DNA from: Pseudomonas protegens
GTDB taxonomy: Bacteria > Pseudomonadota > Gammaproteobacteria > Pseudomonadales > Pseudomonadaceae
Length of the DNA: 64,000 nucleotides
Direction: 5' to 3'
NCBI RefSeq assembly: GCF_003363755.1
Contig: NZ_CP031396.1
Location: 2,480,001 to 2,544,000 of the forward strand
Shown here: positions 1 to 9,194 of the stretch, piece by piece
How positions within the stretch are numbered: position 1 is the stretch's first letter
How the letters are laid out: every line of letters starts with the position of its first letter
Program-made: the position numbers and the translations under genes
The notes under the pieces: model-generated
Told to the model about the DNA's origin: nothing
The model's database searches: none
Seen by the model: only the letters and a program-made list of their open reading frames with translations

Positions 1-105
1 TTTCTGATCGAGAGTGGCGAATGTGTGGCAGGGCCATGCGCCGGACAGTTCCTGAGGGCTATCGACTGCAGGGAAGACAGTCAGGGCATCTGGGTCGATC
101 TTTAA
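1..105 (+). CDS. C-terminal end of a Rieske-type [2Fe-2S] protein (partial)
   Basis: Reading frame 1 is open from the window edge to a TAA at 103-105 and gives 34 residues. They include the stretch SGECVAGPCAGQ and end in GIWVDL. This looks like the tail of a small soluble Rieske ferredoxin, where the second Cys-His box is followed by a segment of the form (S/T)G.C..GP. The iron-binding boxes themselves lie outside the window. The stop is 2 nt from the end of the convergent sfsA gene, with no terminator between them. The family call rests on the tail alone and is tentative; that a real gene ends here is more secure. Confidence 0.55.
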   Translation, partial: FLIESGECVAGPCAGQFLRAIDCREDSQGIWVDL

Positions 106-107
106 CC

Positions 108-815
108 CTAAAACAGCACCTCTAAGCGCCGATCGATAGAGACTTCCTGTGCCGTCAGGCGAACGCCATAAGCCAGCACCTCGACACCGGCCGCTACCGC
201 CTCCCTCAGGGCTACGGCATACCCCGGATCAATCTCCTCTGCCGGACGCACTGCTTCTATACCCGAGAGATTGACGCAATACAGCTGAACCGCACGTACC
301 CCCTCCCGAGCCAGGCTTGCCAGTTCACGCAAGTGCTTGGCGCCGCGCTGGGTCACCGCATCGGGGAACGCCGCCACTGCACAACCATCGAACCCCAGAG
401 TGACACTCTTGACCTCGACATAGGCCGGACCGCACGGGTAATCCAGGCGAAAATCGATGCGACTGTTCTCCTGCCCATAAGGCACCTCGCGCTTCAACCC
501 GGTGAAGCCGTTCAATTCATTGATCAGCCCCGCCCTCAACGCCTCTTCAACCAGGCTGTTGGCCCGCCCGGTATTGACGCAGGCCAGACGACCTTGAGGC
601 GTTTCACTGATTTCCCAGGTGCCCGGCAGCTTGCGCTTGGGGTCGTTGGAACGGCTGAACCACACCTGCCCGCCTTCAACCATGCAATTGAACATCGAGC
701 CGGTATTGGGACAGTGAATCGTCATCTGTTCGCCCGCAGCGGTTTCGATGTCTGCCAGGAAACGCTTGTAGCGACGCAGCAGACGCCCTTCTTCCAAGGG
801 AGGATCGAAGCGCAT
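108..815 (-). CDS. sfsA: SfsA family protein (sugar fermentation stimulation protein homolog)
   Basis: The protein has 235 residues, the usual SfsA length. The N-terminal half carries the conserved HCPNTGSM stretch (about residues 34-41). The C-terminal half carries RIDFRLD and a YVEVKSVTL segment, a nuclease-like fold pattern with acidic and lysine residues. SfsA was named from an E. coli overexpression phenotype on maltose, and its biochemical role is unsettled; nucleic-acid binding has been proposed. The ATG overlaps the stop codon of the upstream aminotransferase gene (TGATG), so the two are probably co-transcribed and translationally coupled. Confidence 0.93.
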   Translation of the reverse strand: MRFDPPLEEGRLLRRYKRFLADIETAAGEQMTIHCPNTGSMFNCMVEGGQVWFSRSNDPKRKLPGTWEISETPQGRLACVNTGRANSLVEEALRAGLINELNGFTGLKREVPYGQENSRIDFRLDYPCGPAYVEVKSVTLGFDGCAVAAFPDAVTQRGAKHLRELASLAREGVRAVQLYCVNLSGIEAVRPAEEIDPGYAVALREAVAAGVEVLAYGVRLTAQEVSIDRRLEVLF

Positions 816-1987
816 CAGCCTTGCCAGCTCTGCAGGCCACGGGAGATACGCTGCACCGCTTCCTGGAGGCGCTCCAGGCTCTGGGTGTAGGCGAAACGCA
901 CATGGTGTCCCGCCTGGTGACGACCGAAGTCCAGGCCGGGAGTGAAGGCCAAGTGCTCGGTCTCCAGGAAGTGCCGGCAGAAAGCAAAGGCATCACCACC
1001 AAAAGCGCTGATATCGGCGTACAGATAGAAGGCTCCTTCAGGCTCCACGGCGATACCAAAGCCCAACTCGCGCAAGGCCGGGAGCAGGAAATCCCGGCGG
1101 CGCCCGAATTCGGCACGACGCTCCTCAAGCATGCTGATGGTTTGCGGCTCGAAACAGGCCAGAGCAGCGTACTGGGCCATGCTCGGCGCACTGATGTAGA
1201 GGTTCTGCGCCAGTTTCTCCAGCTCACCCACAGCCGCAGGCGGTGCCACCAGCCACCCCAGGCGCCAGCCGGTCATGCCAAAATACTTGGAAAAACTATT
1301 CAGGACGAAAGCGCTGTCATCCACTTCCAGCACGCTGGCGGCATCAGTGCCATAGGTCAGGCCGTGGTAGATCTCGTCCACCACCAGATGTCCGTTGCGA
1401 GCCTTGATCGCAGCGGACAGGCCCGCCAGTTCATCACGACTGAGCACAGTCCCGGTAGGGTTCGCCGGGGAAGCAACCAGGGCGCCGACGCTGTCCTGAT
1501 CCCAGTAACGCTCCACCAAGTCAGGAGTTAGTTGATAACGCACATCCGGCCCTACCGGCACCAACTGCGCAGCACCTTCCACCAGACGCAGGAAATGCCG
1601 GTTGCACGGATAGCCCGGGTCAGCCAGCAGCCAGTGCTTGCCCGGGTCCACCAGCAGGCTGCTGGTCAGCAGCAACGCACCAGAACCTCCGGGAGTGATC
1701 ATGATCCGCTCGGGGTCGATATCCAGGCCATAACGCTGCTGGTAGAAACCGGAGATTGCCCCACGCAGCTCCGGGATACCTCGCGCCGCGGTGTAACGAG
1801 TCTTGCCGGCGCTCAAGGCCGCCTGCCCGGCCTTGATGATCGGCTCGGCGGTGGTGAAGTCCGGCTCGCCGATTTCCAGGTGAATCACATCATGTCCAGC
1901 GGCCTGCAACTCATTGGCGCGGGCCAGCAGGGCCATGACATGGAAAGGTTCGATAGCGCGACTGCGCGCACTGTAGGGCAGAGCCAT
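815..1987 (-). CDS. Class I/II pyridoxal-phosphate-dependent aminotransferase
   Basis: The protein has 390 residues and the fold-type I aminotransferase layout: an N-terminal [10 protein letters not shown] substrate motif, [12 protein letters not shown] around the cofactor-binding Asn, VVDEIYHGL with the PLP-pyridine Asp, and the catalytic lysine in [17 protein letters not shown]-terminal [13 protein letters not shown] contains the carboxylate-binding Arg. It belongs to the aspartate/alanine aminotransferase superfamily; the amino donor and acceptor cannot be told from sequence. It is the first gene of a two-gene unit with sfsA. Confidence 0.92.
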   Translation of the reverse strand: MALPYSARSRAIEPFHVMALLARANELQAAGHDVIHLEIGEPDFTTAEPIIKAGQAALSAGKTRYTAARGIPELRGAISGFYQQRYGLDIDPERIMITPGGSGALLLTSSLLVDPGKHWLLADPGYPCNRHFLRLVEGAAQLVPVGPDVRYQLTPDLVERYWDQDSVGALVASPANPTGTVLSRDELAGLSAAIKARNGHLVVDEIYHGLTYGTDAASVLEVDDSAFVLNSFSKYFGMTGWRLGWLVAPPAAVGELEKLAQNLYISAPSMAQYAALACFEPQTISMLEERRAEFGRRRDFLLPALRELGFGIAVEPEGAFYLYADISAFGGDAFAFCRHFLETEHLAFTPGLDFGRHQAGHHVRFAYTQSLERLQEAVQRISRGLQSWQG

Positions 1988-2326
1988 TAGCCTTCCTTTA
2001 TTCGAGGGGGAGCAAAAGTCCGATTCTACCCATCCAGTGAAGCTCGGGAGAACCCAACCCTATCCATGCGGTCTGTTGCCTTGCGCCAACTGGTGCAAAC
2101 AGAAACCGCAGATTTGACTAAAATCAACGATTGAGCGGACCGATCTGCAAGCCATGCCAGAGTTTTCCCGTGTCTACGGACTGCGACTGGACACAGGCTC
2201 GACAACCGGGAGTAGCGCGCTCTGGTTTGATCTGGTAAGTTCGCCCGCTTGCAGCCGCAGGGCCGGCAAGTGTCGGAGATGGAGCAATCCTGCGCAATGG
2301 ATTACAAGAGTAGAGGCGGTCCATTC
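1988..2326. other. Intergenic region upstream of dksA, with an 18-bp dyad
   Basis: This 339-nt stretch separates the divergent aminotransferase and dksA genes and must hold both promoters. It contains a near-perfect dyad at 2081-2098 (TTGCGCCA-AC-TGGTGCAA, one mismatch), which could be an operator. A TAAAAT hexamer at 2119-2124 is a possible -10 box for dksA, but I see no good -35 partner. An in-frame extension of dksA back to 2249 is probably not translated: the conserved DksA start lies at 2327 behind GAGGCGG. Confidence 0.4.
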
Positions 2327-2767
2327 ATGCCCACCCAAGCAAAGCAACAGATTCAATCGATCAGCGGTTTTGAACCTTATGTTGAAACTGCGGGCGAAGA
2401 GTACATGGGCAAGCCCATGCGTGAGCACTTCACCAAGATCCTGAACAAGTGGAAACAGGACTTGATGCAGGAAGTCGACCGCACTGTTGATCACATGAAA
2501 GATGAAGCGGCCAACTTCCCTGACCCGGCCGACCGTGCCAGCCAGGAAGAAGAGTTCAGCCTTGAACTGCGCGCCCGTGATCGTGAGCGCAAGTTGATCA
2601 AGAAGATCGACAAGACCCTGCAGCTGATCGAAGACGAAGAATACGGCTGGTGTGAGTCCTGTGGTGTCGAGATCGGCATCCGCCGGCTGGAAGCCCGCCC
2701 AACCGCCGATATGTGCGTTGATTGCAAGACCCTGGCGGAAATCAAGGAAAAACAAGTCGGCAAGTAA
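2327..2767 (+). CDS. dksA: RNA polymerase-binding transcription factor DksA
   Basis: DksA binds the secondary channel of RNA polymerase and, with ppGpp, mediates the stringent response, repressing stable RNA promoters and activating amino acid biosynthesis genes. From the ATG at 2327 the protein has 146 residues, the normal size. It has a coiled-coil segment carrying the DPADRASQEEEF tip, with the two coiled-coil-tip acidic residues, and a C-terminal C4 zinc finger (CESC ... CVDC). I chose this start over the upstream in-frame ATG at 2249 because MPTQAKQQ is the conserved N-terminus of Pseudomonas DksA. A terminator follows directly. Confidence 0.97.
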   Translation: MPTQAKQQIQSISGFEPYVETAGEEYMGKPMREHFTKILNKWKQDLMQEVDRTVDHMKDEAANFPDPADRASQEEEFSLELRARDRERKLIKKIDKTLQLIEDEEYGWCESCGVEIGIRRLEARPTADMCVDCKTLAEIKEKQVGK

Positions 2768-2784
2768 TCGCCGGCCTGAACCTG

Positions 2785-2811
2785 AAACGGAGCGTATACA
2801 CGCTCCGTTTT
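2785..2811 (+). terminator. Rho-independent terminator of dksA
   Basis: An 8-bp stem ACGGAGCG/CGCTCCGT with a TATACA loop is followed by TTTT, 20 nt after the dksA stop. Confidence 0.85.
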
Positions 2812-2827
2812 CGTTTCCGCCTTGCGC

Positions 2828-2852
2828 TGTAGAAGCGAGCTCACTCGCGAAA
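2828..2852. repeat. Degenerate Pseudomonas REP-type palindrome
   Basis: The sequence GTAGAAGCGAGCTCACTCGC and its flanks match the common REP pattern of fluorescent pseudomonads (GTAGGAGCGAGCTTGCTCGCGAA) with a few changes. It has the expected short imperfect stem GCGAG/CTCGC. It sits between the dksA terminator and gluQ, a typical REP position. Only one copy is evident here. Confidence 0.6.
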
Positions 2853-2907
2853 GCAATCCCCCCGTTCCTGTCATCACTCCGGGGCCAGCCCCGATAGCAT
2901 CCTGCCC

Positions 2908-3807
2908 ATGACTGCCTCCACATCTCCTTCTTCATACATCGGACGCTTCGCCCCCACCCCCAGCGGCTACCTGCATTTCGGCTCGCTGGTTGCAGCCCTT
3001 GCCTCCTATCTGGATGCCCGAGCTGTCGGCGGCCGCTGGCTGGTGCGCATGGAAGACCTCGATCCGCCCCGCGAAGAACCCGGCGCCCAGGCAGCGATCC
3101 TCAAGGCCCTGGAATGCTACGGTTTCGAATGGGACGGTGACATGGTCCGTCAGAGCGAACGCCACACTGCCTATGCCGAGGTGCTCAACCGCTTGTTCAA
3201 CCAGGGCCTGGCCTATGCCTGTACCTGTTCACGCAAACAGCTGGAGCCCTACCACGGCATCTACCCGGGCCTGTGCCGCAACCTCGGCCATGCCCGAGAG
3301 CATGCAGCGATCCGCCTGCGCGTGCCGGAGCTGGAGTACCGCTTCACCGACCGGGTCCAGGGCGAGTACCGCCAGCACCTGGGCCGGGACGTGGGGGACT
3401 TCGTGATCCAGCGCCGGGATGGCCTCTATGCTTATCAACTGGCCGTGGTGCTGGATGACGCGTGGCAAGGCATCACCGACATCGTCCGTGGTTCTGACCT
3501 GCTGGACTCCACACCGCGTCAGTTGTACTTGCAGGAATTGCTGGGGCTGCCTCAGCCGCGTTACCTGCATGTGCCGCTGATCACTCAGCCGGACGGCCAC
3601 AAACTGGGCAAGTCCTACCGCTCGCCACCACTGAGCGAAGATCAGGCGCCGCCCTTGCTATTGCGAGCGCTGCGGGCCCTGGGGCAGACAGCGCCAAGCG
3701 AACTGGCCGATGCCAGCGTGGCAGAGATCATGCGCTGGGGTACTGCGCACTGGGATGCAAGCTTGATTCCACGCACACTGAGCGTGCCGGAAGCCCAATT
3801 GAGCTGA
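2908..3807 (+). CDS. gluQ: Glutamyl-Q tRNA(Asp) synthetase
   Basis: GluQ is a truncated paralog of glutamyl-tRNA synthetase. It activates glutamate and attaches it to the queuosine base of tRNA-Asp rather than to a 3' end. The 299-residue protein has only the catalytic half of GluRS: RFAPTPSGYLHFGSL with the HIGH-like signature, the zinc-site cysteines in CTCSRKQLEPY...GLC, and a KLGKS loop. It lacks the anticodon-binding domain, as expected. The dksA-gluQ linkage is conserved in many gammaproteobacteria; here a terminator and a REP element separate the two. Confidence 0.96.
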   Translation: MTASTSPSSYIGRFAPTPSGYLHFGSLVAALASYLDARAVGGRWLVRMEDLDPPREEPGAQAAILKALECYGFEWDGDMVRQSERHTAYAEVLNRLFNQGLAYACTCSRKQLEPYHGIYPGLCRNLGHAREHAAIRLRVPELEYRFTDRVQGEYRQHLGRDVGDFVIQRRDGLYAYQLAVVLDDAWQGITDIVRGSDLLDSTPRQLYLQELLGLPQPRYLHVPLITQPDGHKLGKSYRSPPLSEDQAPPLLLRALRALGQTAPSELADASVAEIMRWGTAHWDASLIPRTLSVPEAQLS

Positions 3808-3884
3808 CGCCCCTTGCAGCTTGGCGCCCATCCGTTACCATCGCCGCACGTTTTCGGGCACGCACACAATAAAGAGAGGCCGAG

Positions 3885-4061
3885 ATGTACATCTATCGCT
3901 TGGTCCTGCTCCTGGTAGTGGGGATCTATCTGTTCTCCCCCGCCATCATGGATTGGTGGATCGATGCTACTGGCGCCTGGTATCGCCCGTATCTGCTCTG
4001 GCTGATTCTGATCGTCGTGACCTTCATCCTGCAGAGCCAAAAAGATGCCGATGAGCTTTAG
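3885..4061 (+). CDS. cbrX: CbrX, small membrane protein upstream of and overlapping cbrA
   Basis: This 58-residue ORF begins MYIYRLVLLLVVGIYLFSPAIM and ends QSQKDADEL. It has two hydrophobic segments (about residues 5-22 and 38-52) joined by a WWIDATGAWYRPY linker, so it should be an inner-membrane hairpin. An AGAGAGG Shine-Dalgarno lies upstream of the ATG. Its stop codon lies 17 nt inside cbrA counted from the first cbrA ATG at 4045 (11 nt from the ATG at 4051), so translation of the two is very probably coupled. Position and size match the cbrX ORF described upstream of cbrA in P. putida. Any function beyond setting CbrA levels is unknown. Confidence 0.85.
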   Translation: MYIYRLVLLLVVGIYLFSPAIMDWWIDATGAWYRPYLLWLILIVVTFILQSQKDADEL

Positions 4062-6999
4062 CCTGACCCAGATGATCCTGATCAGCGCCGCCTACTTGCT
4101 GGTGCTGTTCGGGGTGGCCTGGATCAGTGAGCGCGGCATGATTCCGCGCTCGATCATTCGCCACCCGCTGACCTACACCCTGTCGTTGGGGGTCTATGCC
4201 AGCGCCTGGGCCTTCTACGGCACGGTGGGCCTGGCCTATCAGTACGGCTACGGGTTCCTCTCCAGCTACCTGGGGGTGTCCGGGGCCTTCCTGCTGGCGC
4301 CGGTGCTGCTCTATCCGATCCTGAAGATCACCCGCACCTATCAACTGTCATCCCTGGCGGACCTGTTCGCCTTCCGTTTCCGCAGCACCTGGGCCGGCGC
4401 CCTGACCACCATCTTCATGCTGGTGGGAGTCCTGCCCTTGCTGGCCCTGCAGATCCAGGCAGTGGCCGACTCGATCGGCATCCTCACCCATGAACCGGTG
4501 CAACATCGAGTAGCGCTGAGCTTCTGCGCGCTGATCACCCTGTTCACGATTTTCTTCGGTTCACGGCACATCGCTACCCGGGAGAAACATGAAGGCCTGG
4601 TGTTCGCCATTGCCTTCGAATCGGTGATCAAGCTGATCGCCATCGGCGGCGTCGGCCTGTACGCGCTGTATGGGGTCTTCGATGGTCCGCAACAGCTGGA
4701 ACTCTGGCTGCTGCAGAACCAGACCGCCCTCGCCGCGCTGCACACTCCACTGCAAGAGGGCCCGTGGCGCACCCTGCTGCTGGTGTTCTTCGCCTCGGCG
4801 ATCGTCATGCCGCACATGTACCACATGACCTTTACCGAAAACCTCAACCCCCGAGCCCTGGTCAGCGCCAGCTGGGGGCTACCGCTGTTCCTGCTGCTGA
4901 TGAGCCTGGCGGTGCCGCTGATTCTCTGGGCTGGACTCAAGCTCGGCGCCACCACCAATCCGGAATATTTCACCCTGGGCATAGGTATCGCCGCCAACAG
5001 CCCAGCCCTAGCGCTACTGGCCTATGTCGGCGGGCTCTCGGCCGCCAGCGGCCTGATCATCGTCACCACGCTGGCCCTGTCGGGGATGGCCCTGAACCAT
5101 CTGGTGCTGCCGCTTTACCAGCCCCCCGCAGAAGGCAACATCTATCGCTGGCTGAAGTGGACCCGTCGCGCCCTGATCGTCGCCATCATCATGGCCGGCT
5201 ACGCCTTCTACCTGCTGCTTGGAGCCGAACAGGACCTGGCCAACCTGGGCATTGTCGCCTTCGTCGCTACCCTGCAATTTCTTCCCGGCGTGCTTTCGGT
5301 GTTGTACTGGCCGACCGCCAACCGTCGGGGCTTCATTGCCGGGCTGCTGGCGGGGATCCTGGTCTGGCTGGTGACCATGCTGCTGCCTCTGATCGGCAAC
5401 CTGCAGGGTTTCTATATCCCGCTGCTGAACATGATCTACGTCCTCGACGACACGAGCTGGCACATGGCGGCCATCGCCTCGCTGGCAGCCAACGTACTGA
5501 TGTTCACCCTGATTTCGCTGTTCACCAACGCCAGTACCGAGGAAACCAGCGCCGCCGAAGCCTGCGCCGTGGACAACGTGCGCCGACCGCAGCGCCGGGA
5601 ACTGCATGCCGCCTCACCTCAGGAGTTCGCCACCCAACTGGCCAAGCCGCTGGGAGCCAAGGCCGCGCAAAAGGAAGTGGAGCAAGCCTTGCGCGACCTG
5701 TATCTGCCTTTTGACGAACGCCGCCCCTATGCCTTGCGGCGTCTGCGTGACCGTATCGAGGCCAACCTGTCCGGCCTGATGGGACCGAGTGTCGCCCAGG
5801 ACATGGTGGAAACCTTCTTGCCCTACAAGGCCGGCGGAGAAAACTATGTCACCGAAGACATCCATTTCATCGAGAGCCGCCTTGAGGACTACCACTCACG
5901 CCTGACCGGCCTGGCCGCCGAGCTCGATGCCCTGCGCCGTTACCACCGACAAACCCTGCAGGAACTGCCCATGGGCGTCTGCTCCCTGGCCAAGGATCAG
6001 GAAATCCTCATGTGGAACAAGGCCATGGAGGAGTTGACCGGCATTCCCGCTCAGCATGTGGTGGGATCGCGCCTGAGCACCATCACCAATCCATGGAAAG
6101 ACCTGCTGCAGGGCTTTATCAACTTGCCGGACGAGCACTTGCACAAGCAGCATCTGGCCCTCGACGGCCAGACTCGCTGGCTGAACCTGCACAAGGCGGC
6201 CATCGACGAGCCGTTGGCTCCGGGTAACAGCGGCCTGGTGTTACTGGTGGAAGACCTGACCGAAACCCAGACCCTGGAAGACAAGCTGGTGCACTCCGAA
6301 CGCCTGGCCAGTATCGGACGCCTCGCTGCCGGGGTGGCTCACGAGATCGGCAATCCGATCACCGGCATCGCCTGTCTGGCGCAGAATCTGCGGGAGGAGC
6401 GTGAGGAAGACGGTGAGCTGACGGAAATCAGTGAGCAGATCCTCGAGCAGACCAAGCGCATTTCGCGCATCGTCCAATCACTGATGAGCTTTGCCCACGC
6501 CGGTAGCCATCAGCACAACGACGAAGCCGTCTGCCTGGCCGAAGTTGCCCAGGACGCCATTGGCCTCCTGGCCTTGAACCGGCGCAATTTCGAAGTGCAG
6601 TTCTTCAATCTGTGCGATCCCGACCACTGGGTCGATGGTGATCCGCAGCGGCTGGCGCAGGTACTGATCAACCTCCTGTCCAACGCCCGCGACGCCTCTC
6701 CTCCCGGCAGCGCGGTACGCGTCAAGAGCGAGGCTTTCGAACACACGGTCGATCTGATCGTGGAAGACGAAGGCAGCGGCATTCCCAAGAACATCATGGA
6801 CCGATTGTTCGAACCGTTTTTCACCACCAAGGACCCTGGGGAAGGTACCGGACTGGGCCTTGCACTGGTCTATTCCATCGTTGAAGAGCATTATGGACAA
6901 ATCACCATCGACAGCCCGGCCGATCCACAAAGCCAACGCGGCACCCGTATTCGGGTGACCTTACCGCGTCATGTCGAAGCGACGTCCGCTGTGAACTGA
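4045..6999 (+). CDS. cbrA: CbrA, transporter-fused sensor histidine kinase
   Basis: CbrA is the sensor of the CbrA/CbrB system, which controls use of poor carbon and nitrogen sources and, through CrcZ, catabolite repression. The 984-residue protein starts with a sodium:solute symporter (SLC5) module of about 13 membrane helices over the first 500 residues. A linker and a PAS-like region (about 640-740) follow. The HisKA box [12 protein letters not shown] carries the phospho-accepting His at about residue 766, and the ATPase domain has an N box ([10 protein letters not shown]) and [14 protein letters not shown]. CbrA-type transporters have been linked to histidine uptake. The start could be 4045 or 4051; both lie within cbrX. 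Confidence 0.97.
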   Translation: MPMSFSLTQMILISAAYLLVLFGVAWISERGMIPRSIIRHPLTYTLSLGVYASAWAFYGTVGLAYQYGYGFLSSYLGVSGAFLLAPVLLYPILKITRTYQLSSLADLFAFRFRSTWAGALTTIFMLVGVLPLLALQIQAVADSIGILTHEPVQHRVALSFCALITLFTIFFGSRHIATREKHEGLVFAIAFESVIKLIAIGGVGLYALYGVFDGPQQLELWLLQNQTALAALHTPLQEGPWRTLLLVFFASAIVMPHMYHMTFTENLNPRALVSASWGLPLFLLLMSLAVPLILWAGLKLGATTNPEYFTLGIGIAANSPALALLAYVGGLSAASGLIIVTTLALSGMALNHLVLPLYQPPAEGNIYRWLKWTRRALIVAIIMAGYAFYLLLGAEQDLANLGIVAFVATLQFLPGVLSVLYWPTANRRGFIAGLLAGILVWLVTMLLPLIGNLQGFYIPLLNMIYVLDDTSWHMAAIASLAANVLMFTLISLFTNASTEETSAAEACAVDNVRRPQRRELHAASPQEFATQLAKPLGAKAAQKEVEQALRDLYLPFDERRPYALRRLRDRIEANLSGLMGPSVAQDMVETFLPYKAGGENYVTEDIHFIESRLEDYHSRLTGLAAELDALRRYHRQTLQELPMGVCSLAKDQEILMWNKAMEELTGIPAQHVVGSRLSTITNPWKDLLQGFINLPDEHLHKQHLALDGQTRWLNLHKAAIDEPLAPGNSGLVLLVEDLTETQTLEDKLVHSERLASIGRLAAGVAHEIGNPITGIACLAQNLREEREEDGELTEISEQILEQTKRISRIVQSLMSFAHAGSHQHNDEAVCLAEVAQDAIGLLALNRRNFEVQFFNLCDPDHWVDGDPQRLAQVLINLLSNARDASPPGSAVRVKSEAFEHTVDLIVEDEGSGIPKNIMDRLFEPFFTTKDPGEGTGLGLALVYSIVEEHYGQITIDSPADPQSQRGTRIRVTLPRHVEATSAVN

Positions 7000-7021
7000 G
7001 ACCGTCGAGAGAATTGAATCA

Positions 7022-8449
7022 ATGCCGCATATTCTGATCGTCGAAGACGAAACCATTATCCGCTCCGCCCTTCGCCGCCTGCTGGAACGCAACCAGTACC
7101 AGGTCAGCGAAGCCGGCTCGGTGCAGGAAGCCCAGGAACGCTTCAGCATTCCCACATTCGACCTGATTGTCAGCGACCTGCGCTTGCCTGGCGCCCCCGG
7201 CACCGAACTGATCAAGCTCGGCCAGGGCACTCCTGTACTGATCATGACCAGTTACGCCAGCCTGCGCTCGGCTGTGGACTCAATGAAAATGGGTGCGGTG
7301 GACTACATCGCCAAACCTTTCGACCACGATGAAATGCTCCAGGCCGTGGCCCGGATTCTCCGCGACCGACAAAGCGCCGAGAACGCACCGGCAGATCGTC
7401 CAGCCACCAAGACGGGGAGCGTTGCGGACAAGGCCGGCGCCAGCAACCACAACGGCGAAATCGGCATCATCGGTTCCTGCCCGCCCATGCAGGACATGTA
7501 CAGCAAGATCCGCAAGGTGGCGCCAACAGATTCGAATGTCCTGATCCAGGGCGAGTCCGGTACCGGCAAGGAACTGGTGGCCCGGGCACTGCACAACCTC
7601 TCCAAGCGGGCCAAGGCCCCCATGATCTCGGTGAACTGCGCGGCCATTCCGGAAACCCTGATCGAGTCCGAATTGTTCGGCCATGAGAAAGGCGCGTTCA
7701 CCGGCGCCAGCGCCGGGCGTGCAGGCTTGGTGGAAGCGGCGGACGGCGGAACACTGTTCCTCGACGAAATCGGGGAGCTGCCACTGGAGGCCCAGGCGCG
7801 CCTGCTGCGGGTTCTGCAGGAAGGCGAGATCCGTCGCGTGGGGTCCGTGCAGTCGCAAAAAGTCGATGTCCGCCTGATTGCAGCGACTCACCGCGACTTG
7901 AAAAGCCTCTCGAAAATCGGCCAGTTCCGTGAGGACCTGTATTACCGCCTGCACGTGATTGCCCTGAAACTGCCCGCCTTGCGCGAGCGCGGCGCCGACG
8001 TCATTGAAATCGCCAATGCCTTCCTCGCCCGCCAGAGCGCACGCATAGGCCGCTCGGACCTGAAGTTCGCCGCCGACGCCGAACAGGCTATTCGCCATTA
8101 TTCCTGGCCAGGAAACGTGCGTGAACTGGAGAACGCTGTAGAACGCGCGGTAATCCTGTGCGAAAGCCCGGAAATCTCCGCTGACCTGCTGGGGATTGAT
8201 ATCGAGCTGAGCGACCTCGAAGACGATGACTTCGTCGGCCTGCCAGCGCAACAGGGCAACACCAGTCACGAGCCCACCGAGGACCTGTCCCTGGAAGACT
8301 ACTTCCAGCACTTTGTCCTCGAACACCAGGACCACATGACCGAGACCGAATTGGCACGCAAACTGGGCGTCAGCCGCAAATGCCTTTGGGAACGTCGCCA
8401 GCGCCTGGGCATCCCGCGGCGCAAAAGCGGGGTAGCCAGCGAAAGCTGA
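7022..8449 (+). CDS. cbrB: CbrB, NtrC-family sigma-54-dependent response regulator
   Basis: The 475-residue protein has a receiver domain (VEDE acidic pocket, phospho-acceptor Asp52, KPFDHDEM lysine). An AAA+ domain follows, with Walker A GESGTGKE, an intact GAFTGA loop at about 224-229, and Walker [12 protein letters not shown]. It ends in a Fis-type helix-turn-helix ([22 protein letters not shown]). CbrB binds upstream of crcZ and activates its sigma-54 promoter; a matching dyad starts 48 nt after the cbrB stop. The gene follows cbrA by 22 nt and is probably co-transcribed with it. Confidence 0.98.
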   Translation: MPHILIVEDETIIRSALRRLLERNQYQVSEAGSVQEAQERFSIPTFDLIVSDLRLPGAPGTELIKLGQGTPVLIMTSYASLRSAVDSMKMGAVDYIAKPFDHDEMLQAVARILRDRQSAENAPADRPATKTGSVADKAGASNHNGEIGIIGSCPPMQDMYSKIRKVAPTDSNVLIQGESGTGKELVARALHNLSKRAKAPMISVNCAAIPETLIESELFGHEKGAFTGASAGRAGLVEAADGGTLFLDEIGELPLEAQARLLRVLQEGEIRRVGSVQSQKVDVRLIAATHRDLKSLSKIGQFREDLYYRLHVIALKLPALRERGADVIEIANAFLARQSARIGRSDLKFAADAEQAIRHYSWPGNVRELENAVERAVILCESPEISADLLGIDIELSDLEDDDFVGLPAQQGNTSHEPTEDLSLEDYFQHFVLEHQDHMTETELARKLGVSRKCLWERRQRLGIPRRKSGVASES

Positions 8450-8497
8450 ACCCAGGTTGACCCGAGTGTGGGTAACGCTCGACTTTGTGAAAAAAAC

Positions 8498-8523
8498 TGT
8501 TACCTGTGTAATTGGACGTAACA
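8498..8523 (+). promoter_or_regulatory. CbrB-binding dyad (TGTTAC-N14-GTAACA) upstream of crcZ
   Basis: A perfect 6-bp inverted repeat with a 14-nt spacer, the arrangement described for CbrB sites, lies about 120 nt before the crcZ -24/-12 promoter. Additional GTAAC half-sites lie nearby at 8472-8476 and 8540-8544; the latter falls inside the loop of the cbrB terminator. Spacing to the promoter suits an enhancer-binding protein. Confidence 0.85.
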
Positions 8524-8527
8524 AAAG

Positions 8528-8562
8528 CCGGGGCTAAAGGTAACGAAGCCCCGGTTTTTTTT
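8528..8562 (+). terminator. Rho-independent terminator of cbrB
   Basis: Stem CCGGGGCT/AGCCCCGG with an 11-nt loop, followed by eight T. It insulates crcZ from cbrAB read-through and overlaps the CbrB-site region. Confidence 0.9.
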
Positions 8563-8620
8563 GGCCTGAAAAACACCACCCGGCACGCCTAACCCCTTGT
8601 TTTACTGGGGATCGCAAAAG

Positions 8621-8637
8621 TTGGCACGGCAACTGCT
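8621..8637 (+). promoter_or_regulatory. Sigma-54 (RpoN) promoter of crcZ
   Basis: TTGGCACGGCAACTGCT has GG and GC separated by exactly 10 nt, the invariant sigma-54 spacing, with a near-consensus -24 element. The inferred transcription start is about 8648. Confidence 0.9.
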
Positions 8638-8647
8638 ATATGTTTAG

Positions 8648-9017
8648 TACAAGAACAATAACAAGCAATGCACAAGACAATAAAAATAAGACGAATCGAC
8701 TCACGCATAATAAAAACAACACGGCGGAGGCGCAGCTAACTGATTCTTTTGGAGAGGCGTTGTATTTGGGGCATGCCCCACAACCAGGCCGAGAACAACA
8801 AAAACTGCCCTAAGGCAGAGCCTGAACTGGTTGGATCGAAAGGTCATTGCAACTCAGCGATCAAAGCAATCCGTTTGCTCTTGGCTCCCGATTGGGAGGG
8901 TCACTCTGGATAACCTCAGTGACAAGGGCGTTTAACAAAAACAAGAAGCCCGAAACCAATAATAAAAATAGAGCACGCACAACTCTTCTGGGGGAGCTTC
9001 GGCTCCCCTTGTGGTTT
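8648..9017 (+). ncRNA. crcZ: CrcZ, Hfq/Crc-sequestering small RNA
   Basis: The region between cbrB and pcnB has no coding potential but carries a sigma-54 promoter, a terminator about 370 nt downstream, and several A-rich CA motifs of the AANAANAA kind. These cluster at about 8650-8672, 8676-8690, 8708-8720, 8791-8806, 8936-8948 and 8955-8970. CrcZ in pseudomonads is made under CbrB control and titrates Hfq/Crc away from catabolic mRNAs, relieving repression. The position after cbrB is the conserved crcZ locus. The 5' end is inferred from the promoter and the 3' end from the hairpin, so both could be off by a few bases. Confidence 0.92.
8991..9017 (+). terminator. Terminator of crcZ
   Basis: Stem GGGGAGC/GCTCCCC with a stable TTCG tetraloop, followed by a weak T-rich stretch (TTGTGGTTT). 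Confidence 0.75.
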
Positions 9018-9194
9018 CCAGAATTCGCATTTCCCCCAAAAAACCTACGCCAGCCCTGCTAGATCGCACCTTTGCGCAGGCCTGCACAAGTCGCGGCAGC
9101 TTCCTACACCATCCTTCGACTAAATGCTAGAATCCCCGCCCATCATGCGGTCATTCTTCGTTTTGGCCGAACATTCCTTCAAACAGTGCATCCC

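Noticed and set aside
8847..9062. 71-codon ORF inside the crcZ region
   Set aside because: The region is explained by a small RNA with a promoter, CA motifs and a terminator; the frame runs through the terminator.
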